A stretch of DNA of 64,000 bases from Dentipellis sp. KUC8613 (GCA_002286715.1 NSJX01000018.1:1-64000), one strand, 5' to 3'. Positions 10,648 through 22,177 are shown, counted from the first letter of the stretch. The notes: generated by a model from the letters alone, not told the origin. Numbers and translations: made by a program.

Positions 10648-13335
10648 CGCTCAAGACAAGGAGCAGACTGACAGAATGTTGGGAGAGAAATACGATGGGC
10701 ATAGAATTCCCTATAGATGGCATACCATTACATACAATAGAAGAGGATGCTGGGTCAAACACGTGGATGGAACCATGGAATCGGAAGGAAAGTCTCGCCA
10801 GAGGCTCAATTGCGATCGAAAGGAAGCCCTCGGGAATAGCCAGGAGGATGAGAAACGAGTCTGTGCTCATAGGTCGCATCGAAGAGCAGGGGACAGCCGA
10901 CGAGACAGGGGAAGAATACTGAATGGAGAAAGGGTTGAGCGTTTCTGCGTAGATGTTCCAGGGAGGAGAGACGTGTGGAGGAGAGGAAGGGATGGACATG
11001 GAGTGCAAACCGTCTCAGTTTGCCTAACAGCAGTTTGTGGCGTTCCTGCCTTTTTGGGCGGTGCGTCCGTGTGGCGCGTGTCTGGCTGAGTGCTGGTCAG
11101 AGTCGATAAGCGTCAAGGAACACGCCCGGAAGCCGCTTTCCATGAGACCTGTCCAATGGACATTGTACATCCTCTTCTCCTCGGACAACCCTTCTCATCC
11201 AAGCCCAAATATCCTCACAACCACCACAACTCCGAGGCCCGTCGTCCGCCGCTATATCCACCGTCTTCTAACCTATTCTATTCTTTCCCATCTGACGTTT
11301 CATGCGCTTCTTTCGTTCAGGCTACGTCTCAGACTGCCGGCAAACTCTCTTCGGCAACCCATGCCCAGGAGTAGCCTGTTTGCCGGATGACCCCAGCGTC
11401 CGCAATATCGTACTACTGCCGCCGGGCGGTGCCATGATGGACGCCAGTCGCGCAACGCTGGGCGTTCGGAATCTGCCCCCGCCCGCATCCTGTCATCTCT
11501 AAACCTACTCATCAGAAACCCTATGCATACGCTGCTTGATAAATTCCGCCACTGCCCTCAGCTCCGAGGAGTATGTACCTGGGTCCTGGGTTTCGACTTT
11601 CTGAGTATCGGCGGGGGGGCTTCGTCCCTCAAGGGTGCGTTTCAGTTCCTTCCGCGGCTTGATTGACAAGGGTATCACCGCGTCTGGCATTAATCATGAC
11701 AAAATGCAAGGCGCTCCAATACCACCCAGCAACGCAAATGCAAATACATATTCATAAACTGCACTCGATTTCCCGAGGCATCAGCTCGCTCAACGAGGTC
11801 TGAGCTGCCAAGTGGGGCTCGGCCTACCACGCCGTGACGCTCTTTCGCGGCCGCAGGGTGCCTGCCTAGCCAACCCTCTGCAGGCTCTGCTCTTACTCGC
11901 ATCACCTGCAGAGGCGCGCAGCTCATCTCAAAGCGCCGCCTTCCCACCCCAGCATCTTCAGCAGATGCCCCCCGACCCCCCTCGAACTCCGGCGCCCCGA
12001 GTCGCCGGACGCGAACGCTTTTGACCAGGTCGCCTCGCCAAAGCGTGGGGCAGATGCACTGGTGCAGCGTGCGCGCGGCTCGCGGCTCGCAGGCACAAGA
12101 CACGCGCGCCTGATTTCGACCGTGCTCCCCCAACCTCGTTACGCTGGCCCGGTGCCCTCGCCATCGAGATCCTTGCCTGCAGTGCCGCGTGATTGCGCCT
12201 ATTTCGTGCTGCAGGGTCGCCCCAGCCTCTCTGCGCCGTGCCCATTCGCGGACGCGAAGTGCGAGGGCTCGGACTGTACGTTACGACGTCGGCGTGCCCC
12301 ATGGGTCCAGGCGACGGTCGGGCCGCAGGTACATATTCCGCCGCCACGACGCTGTGGGGTGTCTTCCGATTCCACACCGCGGCCTGTCGGGGTGCGCCCG
12401 TTCTGCGCGTACACATGCCCACACGTTCGACGTTGGTGCGCACAGTTGTCAGTCGCCCTGTGGTCAGTCGCCTCGATTTGGGCCTGACAGGCGCAGGGCC
12501 ACGACGGGACCGCAGGATGCCGCGTCACGTACACGTACATACGTGGTGCAGGCCGGGAGCCATGACATACATACAGAGGCCTTCGCCTTCTCGATAGATC
12601 CAATCGATATCTGCGTTATAAATGTCGTGTTATGACGGTGTGAGCTCTGTGGTGCGCGTGGCACGCGCAACTGCGCCCGAGGGCGCGCTCGAGTCCGAGT
12701 CGCTCGAGGACCATTTCTCCAGGAACTCAGGACGCACTCAGATCTTCCGCGGCGGCCCGATCGAAGCCGCGAAGCGAAAAGGCAAAAACGGGGCGTCTGT
12801 GGCCACGCGACCAGCAGACCGCGACCGCGACACCGCGGCTGGCACGCGCATACGGGCAGTCTGAGCCTGGAATATGAATCCAGGGCAAGTCCAGGGTCTC
12901 GAAATCCAGTCCATATACGTGTGATTCTGTCAGATACAAAGCAACGGGCGAGATACTGTCATAAATAGAAGAGAGCCTGTAAGTAAGGGGTACCACACTC
13001 AGCACTGCGAGGCAGGTTAGTAAGTAGGCTTTTGACTTCTTTCCTCCGGATCCACCGCTGCCACCGCCACCGCCACCACGGCGCGGCCCCACGTACAATA
13101 TACGTACACGTCCGCGAGTCTATGAAGGATGAGACACGTCGAAGAATCTTCGCTTGGGCTCGAGATGGGGCCCCTCAATTTTATCCATGTGAGCAAACAA
13201 TCACCGTACCGGTGGCCAGCCTCCTGCAGGGAGCGGGGATCCACGCGCGTCAGCGGCCACCCCACGTAATAGCGAAGCGCAGGGCCACGTACTCGTCCAG
13301 AACGCGCACTCTCGCGCAAAATCCCGACCCACCGC
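10648..13335. other. 2.7-kb gene-poor stretch
   Basis: Long relative to neighbouring gaps. The left third is purine-rich on the plus strand, the middle (11.8-12.6 kb) GC-rich with overlapping frames on both strands that look like compositional artefacts. Around 13056-13081 there is a short CCACCG-type microsatellite. I found no domain, no convincing exon chain and no transposon protein. Confidence 0.4.
13056..13081. repeat. Short CCACCG-type microsatellite
   Basis: Imperfect repeats of CCACCG/CCGCCA over about 26 nt in non-coding DNA downstream of the AdoMetDC gene. Confidence 0.6.
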
Positions 13336-14938
13336 TCACGCACACAGGTCGAAGCTCGCAAACGCGAGGTCGTACCCCCCGAACTCGTAGTTGATCTTGT
13401 CCGTGCGCTTGTACACGCCCGCGCGGGGGCGGCCCTCGGCGCGCGGCGGCGCGGCGGTGAGCGCGGCCCTGAACTCGCGCTGCGCGGTCTCGACGGCGCT
13501 CTCGCCGTCCTCCTCCTCCGCCTCGGTGTTGTCCGCGCTCGAGACGAACAGCGTCAGCGAGAGCCGCGCGGGCCGGAAGATGTCGACGACGCGCCGCACG
13601 AGCGTGCGCAGGTCCGGCGTGCTCTGCGCGCCGGGCGACGGGCGCGTCGGCAGCGGCACGTTGCACTCGAAGCTCGCGTACGACCAGCCCTCCTCCGGCG
13701 TGACGTGGATCGTGTAGTACCCCTCGCCGCCGTGCTGCTCGTCCTGGCCCTCGTCCTCGGCAGCATGGCCCCACTTGAGGAGCGCGTTCGAGGAGTAGCC
13801 GCATGGCGAGAAAGCATATGCATCGAGCGTCGTCAGGTGCTCCGGGAAGAGATCGGTGATGCCGATGGACGAGGAGAGCGCGCGCGCGCGCTCGGACGGC
13901 GTGGTCTCGTCAGAGTCGGGCCCGAAGATGAACGCGCTGCTGGTGTCGGGCGCGAGGCGCGTCATGAGGATCTCGATGGTATAGTCGATGTTCTGGGACA
14001 GGCCATGGGGGGCGGCCTGCTCGGGCGCGGGAGAGGCCGAGTCGTCGTGGAGCGGCTTGGCAGGTGACACGGGGGACCCTGTGTTGTCTTCGGAGGGGTT
14101 GGTGAGGTACAGCAGCCAGTGGTCCCCATTGACTTTTCCGACGGTGTACGCGGCGCCGTTCTGGAATATGCCATCGAGGAATTCGACCTCATTCTTCCAT
14201 TCCCTGTGGAGGTCGGACTGACGCTCCGGGAAGAAGTACGACTTGCGCGACCAGAAGAAGCGGTATACGGACGGCAGACCCGCGTGCTCGCGCGCAATGT
14301 CGAGAATCCGGGGGAGGCCGAGGAGGTTGAGGGTCGTTCCACATGTCTTGAGGATAAGACGGTGCGGGGATATGAACAGAGAAGATTCGCTGGACAGGCA
14401 AATGGCGATGTCAGCGCGTGCTTGTATTAGGACATGATGGAGGAATCAAGGCAAGACGTGCATCCATCATATGTCGCCTGCCTTGCAAGGCATATCTGAT
14501 TGATCAGGCTGCTTTCTTCCAAGACAGGGAGCACATAGATGGAAAGCTCAGTCAGACCCATAGGGCCAATCATAACCCCTTTGGGAGGACACGACCGACA
14601 GCACAGACAGGTGCCAGAATATTAAGGGCGGCGCTGCTCGTGGTCTTTGTTCTTTTGCCTTTCCGTAGCACGAGGAATGCAGCGGTAGAATCGCAAAAGA
14701 CTCACCTCAGAAGATACGCGTCAATTTCGTCGCCTTGGACGACGCTCAGGACCTGGCACTTGACGATGGCAAGCATGTCCTCCCAAATTGACCTGTCTAC
14801 CTTGCGCAGGCCATATCTGCCATTGCTCGTGGACGAGGCACCGGGAACAAGGGCCGGAGAGGGTGCAAACCAAATTTCTAGAAGCTTTTCGGGGCCTTCA
14901 AAGGGCGAAGAGTTGTTGACATCGGCAGAGCTTGCCAT
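13336..14938 (-). CDS. SPE2: S-adenosylmethionine decarboxylase proenzyme
   Basis: Makes decarboxylated AdoMet, the aminopropyl donor for spermidine and spermine synthesis; cytosolic. Exons 14938-14706 and 14389-13336; 428 aa. The N-terminus FEGPEKLLEIWF contains the two conserved glutamates. LSESSLFISPHR at residues 77-88 is the self-cleavage site; cleavage before Ser80 would create the pyruvoyl cofactor. Later blocks also match the family: GLPSVYRFFWSRKSYFFPE, the DAYAFSPCGYSSN catalytic Cys region, YYTIHVTPEEGWSYASFE, and the C-terminal KINYEFGGYDLAFASF. The single intron is long (316 nt) and ends one codon before the cleavage motif. Family assignment is secure. Confidence 0.96.
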
Positions 14939-15480
14939 CAGTGCTGGGTGAGTTTTATGGGGGTTTGAAAGAGAATAGGGTGTCGGTGTCTAGGCGGGGT
15001 ATTAAACGGCCTGAATGAGGCCTGAGGTGCAAGTGTAAGGTATCTTGAGTAGTGATGCTATCGAAGTGCGAGTGGAACAGATACGCCGCTGGGGGCTGCC
15101 GCCGGATGCATAAGACGTTAAGGGCGAAAAAGGATGAAGAGAGAGGTGGTCAAGACCAAGGAGAAGAGTACAAAAGCCTCGACGCCTGTTGAATGGGAGG
15201 TCGCGTACGACGATGATCGATGCTCGGGTGCGCTCAGCGAAAATTGAGGGCAAGACCCAGTCAAGGCAAGTCCCAGTGACCTCACCATCACGTTGGCCCT
15301 GTTATGTCAGCACTCTCACTGCCGACAAGCCTCGTCCACCAGCCAGTGCCACTGGCAGCCACATCATTCCGCCTCCTCCCCGACGGTGTGCGCGTCCACG
15401 GCCGCACTCACAATAAAATACTGCACCTACCTGCTCGTCCTCACCCTCTCTTTTTCTCATCGTCCACGCCGTCCTACACC
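14939..15480. other. Shared divergent promoter region
   Basis: 543 nt between the starts of the AdoMetDC gene (minus) and the DUF1279 gene (plus). No TATA box is evident on the AdoMetDC side. Pyrimidine-rich tracts precede the plus-strand start. Confidence 0.45.
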
Positions 15481-16143
15481 ATGTTGCGCCGAATATTCCC
15501 GCGCGTGGGCGTCCTGCGCGCCATCCTCCCCCGTGTCTCCCAGCCCCTTCTCCCGGTCACCTCGCGCCTCATGTCCACAGCAGAGACAAGAACACTCACC
15601 CGCGCACCCCGCATATCCTCCTTCCGCATATTCCACTCCTCCCCCGCGCGCTTCGGCTCACCCCCTGCCTCCCCAACCTCCTCTTCCACTGAAGCCCCAA
15701 ATGCTTCCCTCACCCAACGCCTCAAAACACTCATCAAGTCGTACGGCTGGTACGCGCTCGGTGTGTATGCCGTCATCGCCGTCCTCGACTTTGGAGTCGC
15801 CTTCGTCGGCATAAACCTCCTCGGCGCCGAATACGTCTCAAGCGTCACCGCATCCATAAAGAGCTACGTCCTGAGCATGGTTTCCCGGCCACCGGAGCCT
15901 GGCCGCGAGGGCATCGAGGACACGACGGCGCCGGGTGGAAATGAGAGCCTTTACGCGATGCTCGTCCTGGCGTACACCGTGCACAAGACGCTCTTCCTGC
16001 CCGTGCGCATCGGGCTGACCGCGACGCTCACGCCGCGGCTCGTCGGCTGGCTGCGGATGCGCGGGTGGGCGGGCAAAGAGGGCACGAAGAGGGCCGCGGC
16101 GCAGATGAGGGAGCGGTTGAGGGAGCACGGCGAGCGGGACTAA
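15481..16143 (+). CDS. Mitochondrial DUF1279/FAM210-type inner-membrane protein
   Basis: Single exon, 220 aa. The start at 15481 gives an Arg/Ser-rich, acid-free N-terminus (MLRRIFPRVGVLRAILPRV) typical of a mitochondrial presequence; frame-compatible upstream ATGs lie in the leader. The core LKTLIKSYGWYALGVYAVIA followed by LDFGVAFVGINLLG is the hallmark of DUF1279 (FAM210A/B), with one or two hydrophobic segments. A short linker then leads to a second hydrophobic region and the GLTATLTPRLVGWLRMRGW end. The family is thought to act in mitochondrial translation or metabolism; the precise role in fungi is not established. The C-terminal tail is basic and coiled. Confidence 0.85.
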   Translation: MLRRIFPRVGVLRAILPRVSQPLLPVTSRLMSTAETRTLTRAPRISSFRIFHSSPARFGSPPASPTSSSTEAPNASLTQRLKTLIKSYGWYALGVYAVIAVLDFGVAFVGINLLGAEYVSSVTASIKSYVLSMVSRPPEPGREGIEDTTAPGGNESLYAMLVLAYTVHKTLFLPVRIGLTATLTPRLVGWLRMRGWAGKEGTKRAAAQMRERLREHGERD

Positions 16144-16511
16144 TTCATCTCGCTGCGTCTAATCTTGGCTATCCTGTCCTATCCTATCCATGGTGTGGCG
16201 TGCTGGGGCCGAGGGCGTCGTTCTGGGCTGGAGTTGCTGCTCTCAGACTCATACTTGTACATCTGTGCGCTCGCATTTACATATAGTACGCGTTAACTTC
16301 CTCGACTCAATATTGCCATCCGTCGTGTTTATTATTGTTATAGGTACACCACCGCTCCTCGCATAAGGACTAGAAGTTACAAGTACAATCTGATATCTTC
16401 CGCTATTCGTACAGGCAGGCAGGCACACAGTGTTCGCTGCCCGCTTCCGAGGCTGTTCGTAGTATGGGTAAATGGCAAAAACACGGTGGGAGACTTGCGG
16501 GTGGGACTCCG
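16144..16511. other. Convergent 3' region
   Basis: 368 nt between two converging genes; no coding potential or obvious motif. Confidence 0.45.
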
Positions 16512-17107
16512 TTACGCCGAGGCGAGGGGAGCTTCGTCCGCTAGAGCAAGAACGTCCCTTGGTCAGTACCTTCCATTGGTAGCAAGAGCACTGGGAGGAT
16601 CCTACCGGAAAGGATCCCGTCCTTCACAAGCTCCTCGGGTTTAGGCCGCTGCTGCAGCTTCTGATCCAGCTTATCCTAGACAACGAAACACACGCAGATC
16701 AGTGTCAGAGACTGTTGCCATCGACGTTCGCCGCCGATCTGACGTACCTCGAGCTGAGAGCGCTGCAGCTTCTCCTTCGCAGCCTGCAGTGCAGGCGCGA
16801 CATTGTCCTCTGTTCTCGATTCAGCACTGATGTACCATCGCAATAAACTAAGAGGTGCCTTACGCTTCAGGATGTTGCGCTCCTGCAGCTCCTGTTTGTC
16901 GGGGCGCTGCCCGATGTGCTTCTCGAGCGCCTGGACGGTGCTCTCGTCGAGCGTGGACGATCTGCGCGGGGGACGCGGGGCGGTGCCAGTGGAGGCAGCG
17001 GCAGCGGCGGCAGTCGCTGTGCGAGACACCCCATCCAAGCACAAGTTGTATCAGTAGATGATCTGCAGACCAAGGAAGCGAGAGGCGCTGGGGGTAAACG
17101 TACACAT
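16512..17107 (-). CDS. Small RPEL-repeat protein
   Basis: Exons 17107-17104, 17016-16864, 16809-16748, 16675-16606, 16540-16512; 105 aa. The first coding exon is only ATG plus one base. An Ala/Thr-rich start is followed by two RPEL motifs: RPDKQELQERNIL and RPKPEELVKDGIL, each after a short helix (ALEKHIGQ and KLDQKLQQ). RPEL motifs bind G-actin in animal MRTF and Phactr proteins; small two-RPEL proteins occur in many fungi, their role unknown. The last exon (stop at 16512) was chosen because its intron has a good ACTGAC branch site; reading straight through would add a different 22-residue tail. The repeat identity is firm, the actin link is inference. Confidence 0.78.
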
Positions 17108-17790
17108 GGTGCAGCTATAGATCGGGGTTGTGAGGAGTGTATGTGAGACTGATTTGAGGGGCGATGTGTGGGTCACTCGGTGGAAGGGGATTTATGGGCT
17201 TCGGGATGGGTCTGGATGGGCAGTGGGGACCTGGATGCTTGGTGTTGGAGAGCTCGAGGCGGGGTTCTGCTTTAGACTAATGCTTCGCCGGCCGGCAGCT
17301 CTCCGTTCGGACCATGACAACAGGGGTTAGGGTCCCTTCGTAACCTGCTTTTGGAAAGCACTCCGGAAGGTCCTAGTTCAGGCTTCAGGAAATCTCCATT
17401 CGACATCCTGGAAGATTCCATAGATTATGGCTGCGAAGTAGAGGTCGAATGTGGTGGGCCGATGGAACTGGATGGGAAGCGAAAAAGTATCCACGTCTGG
17501 CTCGAACCCAGGGGGTCACGAAACATTAGCGAGCGCAAATCATTGGCCGATTGTTGAACCGGCCAGGGGCATCGCTAGATGACCTGTGCTTCCGACTGAG
17601 CCAAACGGGAGCTTGTAGGGTCAAAATGTAACCTGCCCATGTTACGTTCCTCATGGTCTCGATATTAATCTTCTGCCTCACCCCAATCATTACAACAAGT
17701 CATATACGACTGTTCGAACATCAACAATCAACAGTCGACTGAATGAAAACGTACACAAGATGAATTGCATGTACAAGAGCGTCACAGAAG
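17108..17790. other. Intergenic stretch
   Basis: No gene. A minus-strand GGTTCGAGCC-like element near 17497-17506 resembles a tRNA B box but no cloverleaf can be drawn around it. The right end is the 3' region of the first MYND gene. Confidence 0.4.
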
Positions 17791-18989
17791 TCAACACCCA
17801 GTGGGAATAGCTAGTCTCACAGGCCGCCAGGTATTTTCTGACACCTTGTCTACAGCAGATACAGCATGTGTAACAAATTCGTCAGTCTGAAAGTACTCGA
17901 TAACCATGGCAGTTGGTTCACGCACCCATCAAACCGGTGCCATTGCGAGTAAGGTTGTCCCAGAGCTCGTCGTTCTCGATGATTTGCTCGATTGGCGCAC
18001 ACGGCTCCCTCTTATGCCTCGGCCAGTCCAGCGTCTGGCATTCTTTCTGTGTGCCGCATGGATGAGTCAACCGCACCGACCTTTGTACCTTCGTAACAAC
18101 ACAACTCACCGAGCAGTAATATGCCCATTTGCATCGCGTGCATGCCCTCAGCGGATTCGCCTCATCCGCAAACCACGGCCGGTTGCACGCGATGTTCGCG
18201 CAGTACGCCTTGACGCGCATGTCATACAGTGGATTATCGACCAGCTCGTCGTCGCCCTCCTGCTCCTCAAGGGGGCTGATTGAAACCGGAACCAAGGCTT
18301 GCTCGCGTGCATTGCGAGCGAGCAGATGCGCTTGCCGCTGGCGCGGTGTCGGCTGGTTCATCACCTGGCGGCGCTTCTTGAGAACGTGGTCGCGAGCGGC
18401 GACAGCCTTGTCCGTGTTGTGTTTGAATGCGCAATTCGGGTTCAAGCAGCCACTCGGCATGTTGAAGAACTGCAGACGACGAAAGTGGGTTCTAGGTTTC
18501 AGCTAATGAGAAAGGGTTTGGAACGCGACGTACCATGCATGGGATCACATCCCGCTTATACCCGCTCGCCTTCAGTTTCCTGAACAATGAATCCCAGAGT
18601 CCGTTGCCTGTCGTCTTCGCCTTGCTGTTCCAGTTGAGCACGCAGTTCCAGAATTCGCGCTTCTCGCCCATCGCATACAGGACGCCGCCCTGCACGTACT
18701 TCCAGTTCCCTTTGAATGTGTCCTGGTACACCTCGATGTCCCCCGGGTGGATTGTGCCATCTGGGCGTGGGTGCAGCTTGATGCCGAGGATGGGGTCGAG
18801 CTTGTACGGTTTGTACGCGTCGAATACAAGGCCCTGGCGGGGGAAGAGCGCACCCGGGACACCGGTGATGCCGTCGCGCAACTCGTAGGCGTGCTGCACG
18901 GCCGCACAGAGGTAGTGGAAGCATTGCTCTTGGTGTGCTGCTTGGCCTTGGGCTTGTTCAAGGCGGGTAGGATTAGCGCTAGTGGACAT
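17791..18989 (-). CDS. MYND zinc-finger protein, paralogue A
   Basis: Exons 18989-18534, 18469-18110, 18046-17926, 17849-17791; 331 aa. The N-terminal ~150 residues form a domain I do not recognise, with motifs IKLHPRPDGTIHPGDIEVYQ and WKYVQGGVLYAMGEKREFWN. After FFNMPSGC comes a basic segment. A MYND-type zinc finger follows: YCANIAC, RACTRC, YYCSKEC and WPRHKREPC, the third pair spanning an intron. MYND fingers usually mediate protein binding. The last 59-nt exon (VSENT...PTGC) is supported because paralogues B and C have an exon of equal length with a similar end. Without it the frame would stop at 17918. Neighbours B and C are clearly related. Confidence 0.8.
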
Positions 18990-19442
18990 GATGGTGCGTT
19001 CAGTTCCCAGTGGAGGGAAAGGAGAAAGGGCTAGCTTAGAACAAAGAACTAGAAGTGGGTTGGGCCCTTATATGATGGGAAAGGGGCTTCTTCGTTCGAC
19101 TGGCAATGCTTCTTGGTGTGACTAGCAATCGAGAGGCATGACGTATACTTTACCGATGCATGTTTTCTATAGATGTAATCGAATGCATGCGGAATTGAAG
19201 TTCCGACTTTTACAAGCCATCGCCGCCCGCGCTGCAAACATAGCATACACGAGTTATGGTACGCCAGGATATAGCTGTCTGCGGCTATCTTGACCACCCA
19301 TTTCCCACTCAGGTTTGTATTCAAACAACATTCCAATTCTTGGATGCTATTTAACGCAAGCATAACTTGCAACCAGGCAGGATTTCTCGCGAAGCAACTG
19401 CAAGGAACAGCCACTTCACGGACACGACTCGGAAATCCTACT
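18990..19442. other. Gap between MYND paralogues A and B
   Basis: Holds the promoter of A, with ATATAAGG on the minus strand at 19074-19067, about 80 nt before its ATG. No other gene seen. Confidence 0.45.
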
Positions 19443-20642
19443 TCACCAGCAAGCAGGAGTTGGTACCTCCACTGGTTGCATTGGGATGCCGCAGACTTTC
19501 TCTAACCGCAAGCAACACCAGAGAAAGCCAGCTCATGTCAGCCCGGATCTTCTCGTTGACCAGCTGCTTCACGTACCCCACAGGTCGGTACCACGACGTA
19601 CATTATCGTCGTCCCAGAGGTCATCGTTGGGGACGATATCTATGATTGGCGCACAGGGCTCCCTCTTGTGCCTTGGCCAATCCAGTCTCTGGCATTCCTT
19701 CTATCAGTAGCATCAATTGTCAATACGCCAATCCTTCCATCACAGTGAGACCAACGCTCACCGAACAGTAATAGGTCCATTTGCAACGTGCGCATGCCTT
19801 CAACGGATTTTCCTCGTCCATATACCAAGGACGATTGCATGCCAGGTTCCCGCAGTATGCCTTGACGCGAGGTTCACAGGGCATCTCGGCATCCTCCTCG
19901 TCCTCCTCGTCCTGGATGGTGGATGAGTCGTCTTCCAAACCTTCTTCGTGGACTTTGCGAGCGAGTGCATGCGCGCGCCGCTGGCGCGCGGTTGGCCGCC
20001 TTAACGACTGATAGCGGATCTTGAGGACGAACACCCGTGTGGCATCAGCCACTCCAGCGTTGTGGTCGAACGGGCATCTCGGGTTCAAGCAGCCACTCGG
20101 CATGTTGAAAAACTGCAACAAGCAGTCAGTGTCGACTTCATCACAAATCCTAAGGAACCCACCATGCACGGAATCACCTTTCTCTCATACCCGCTTTCCT
20201 TCAGCCGAGTAAAGCAAGAATCCCACATAGTGTTCCCCGTTGTCTTCGCGTTGCCATGCCAATTGACTACGCAGTGCCAGAAACTATGGTTCAGTTCCCC
20301 GCCTACTGCATACAGGATTTCGCTCTGCATGTGCTTCCAATTCCACCCGGTCAAAACTTGATACATCTCCACGTGTTCTGGGTCAATCGACCCATCCGGG
20401 AGGAGGAAGAACCTGACGGACGAGATGGGCTCGAGCTCGCGCGGCGTGTATGTGTCGAAGACGATATCCTTCACGGGTTGCGTATCGACAGTCCCTGGTC
20501 TGACGTCGTGGATCTCGTATGCTTGCTGTACAGCAGCGCAGAGCAGGTGAAAACACTCCTCCTGGTACGCAGCCTGACGAAGAGCCCGTTCGAGTGTTCT
20601 TTCGCGGTCCGCAGAGTCACTGTGATGGTCCGATTCAGGCAT
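19443..20642 (-). CDS. MYND zinc-finger protein, paralogue B
   Basis: Exons 20642-20163, 20112-19762, 19700-19577, 19501-19443; 337 aa. Same layout as paralogue A: N-terminal domain (EECFHLLCAAVQQAYEI... and YQVLTGWNWKHMQSEILYAV), FFNMPSGC, then a MYND finger with YCGNLAC, KACARC, YYCSKEC and WPRHKREPC. It carries an acidic tract coded by GAGGAC-type repeats (about 19885-19920) before the finger, absent from A and C. The N-terminal domain is the most divergent of the three. The 59-nt terminal exon ends VPTPACW where A ends IPTGC. An upstream in-frame ATG at 20828 exists, but 20642 matches the start of the paralogues. Confidence 0.78.
19885..19920. repeat. In-frame acidic microsatellite
   Basis: CCTCGT/CCTCCT hexamer repeats on the plus strand that encode a Glu/Asp run in MYND paralogue B. 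Confidence 0.55.
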
Positions 20643-21045
20643 GGCCGAGGTGAGTCTGGTGGCATACGGCGTCTGATATCCAAATGTGACTCTCAGAATC
20701 GACCACTCTATATCGTCATCCATGAGAGCAACGATGATCGAAAGAGAAGGAGGAGAACCACTTGTGGAGGAGATCACCGCGAGCTTGGTGAATTGAAGTT
20801 CCGACCCGTCAATCAGCCTGTAGACCAAATTCTGACCATAAGTACCCTTCAGCAGTCAAACACTTGTTTTTACCTCTGTTTGACACGAGTCCGTTCATAT
20901 GTACTCTGTGTCTATGAAAGAACGTACTAACCTTTTGCGAGCCTTGCGCACCCTGCGACCGGCCTTTCCCGAGTGTGCCACTGAAGCGCCAGACCAACCG
21001 ATCAACATTACGGCACGTTGAGATCATACCTTCCCCAGACCCACC

Positions 21046-22177
21046 ATGTACCAGACCACCGTGTCAGCCCCAGACCCCGACAACGGCCAGGATGAGATCC
21101 AAAATGAACGATACCACAGGCTCTGCGCGGCCATTCAACAAAAGTACACACTTCTTGAGGGGATATGGGTGGAGGACCTCCGTGCGATGCGGCAGGGCGT
21201 AGCCTTTGGGCCCTACAAGCGGTCCAAGCTCGAACCCATCCAAGGGATAAAGCTGCATCCACTCGAAGATGGGACGATCCATCCCGGCGACATCGCGCTC
21301 TATCAGAATGTTTTCCAGCGCGACTGGCGTTTCATGCAGGGCGGGGTACTATATGCGATGGGCGAGGCGCGCGAGTTCTGGAACTGCATGCTCAATTGGC
21401 ACAGCAGCGCACACACGACTGGGTGCGAAGAGTGGGACGCGCTATTCGAGACGCTCAAAGCAAATGGATACAGGAAGGACACGCTTACGTGTATGGTGAG
21501 CACATCCCTCGTGCCGCGCGTGTGTGTCGATGCTGAAGCGCGTCGGGGGTGCAGTTTTTCAACATGCCGAGTGGGTGTAGAACGTACAAGTGTCCGTTCA
21601 AACATGATATCGTCGCAGCGCAGGAGACGCGCGAACGCGTCCTGAACATGCGCCGCGAGGTCATGAGGAAACCGACCGCGCGTCAGTTCCAGGCACACTT
21701 CCTCGCACTCGACCAGCGCAGGCGCTCGGGCTTCGGCGAGCAGGACGCAGAGAGGGAACGCTCAATACAAGCGAACGTTGTTGCCTATTGTGCAAATATC
21801 AAATGCAATAGACCGAGATGGAAGCATGAGCCGCCTGGGAAACTGCGCGCCTGCTCCCGCTGTGGGTGGACATACTATTGCTCGGTCCGTGGCTAAAGCC
21901 GTAGGATGATAGATATGCTGACATGTGTTGCGACTAGACTGAGTGTCAGAAGCTGGATTGGAGACGGCACAAGAAGGAGCCGTGCAGTCCTCTCGAGGAA
22001 ATCATCAGGGAGGATTGGTCATGGGATCAAGATGGGCGTAAAGGGACGACGATGATGGGTATGTTGCCACTGTTCCGCTCGAGATATGTATCATTGCGTT
22101 CTGACTGTGCCTCCGCAGAAGAAGTTTCTAAAAATACGTTTCAATTTGTACGGTTGGAAGTGCCGACCGGATGTTGA
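21046..22177 (+). CDS. MYND zinc-finger protein, paralogue C
   Basis: Exons 21046-21495, 21555-21884, 21938-22058, 22119-22177; 319 aa. Same exon order and intron positions as A and B but on the opposite strand. N-terminal domain with IKLHPLEDGTIHPGDIALYQ and GGVLYAMGEAREFWNCML, very close to A. Then FFNMPSGC and the MYND finger YCANIKC, RACSRC, YYCSTEC, WRRHKKEPC. The segment before the finger is shorter than in A and B. The last exon encodes EVSKNTFQFVRLEVPTGC and is 59 nt, as in both paralogues. The second intron uses a weaker GTCCGT donor. It is divergent from B, with a 400-nt shared upstream region. Confidence 0.8.

Noticed and set aside
11690..12640. Several overlapping open frames on both strands
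   Set aside because: All sit in GC-rich DNA, overlap each other, and have Arg/Ala/Pro-biased translations with no domain; they look like compositional artefacts.
17485..17560. tRNA-like B-box sequence on the minus strand
   Set aside because: Only the T-loop-like part fits; no acceptor stem, D arm or anticodon arm could be paired, so a tRNA gene or tRNA pseudogene is not supported.
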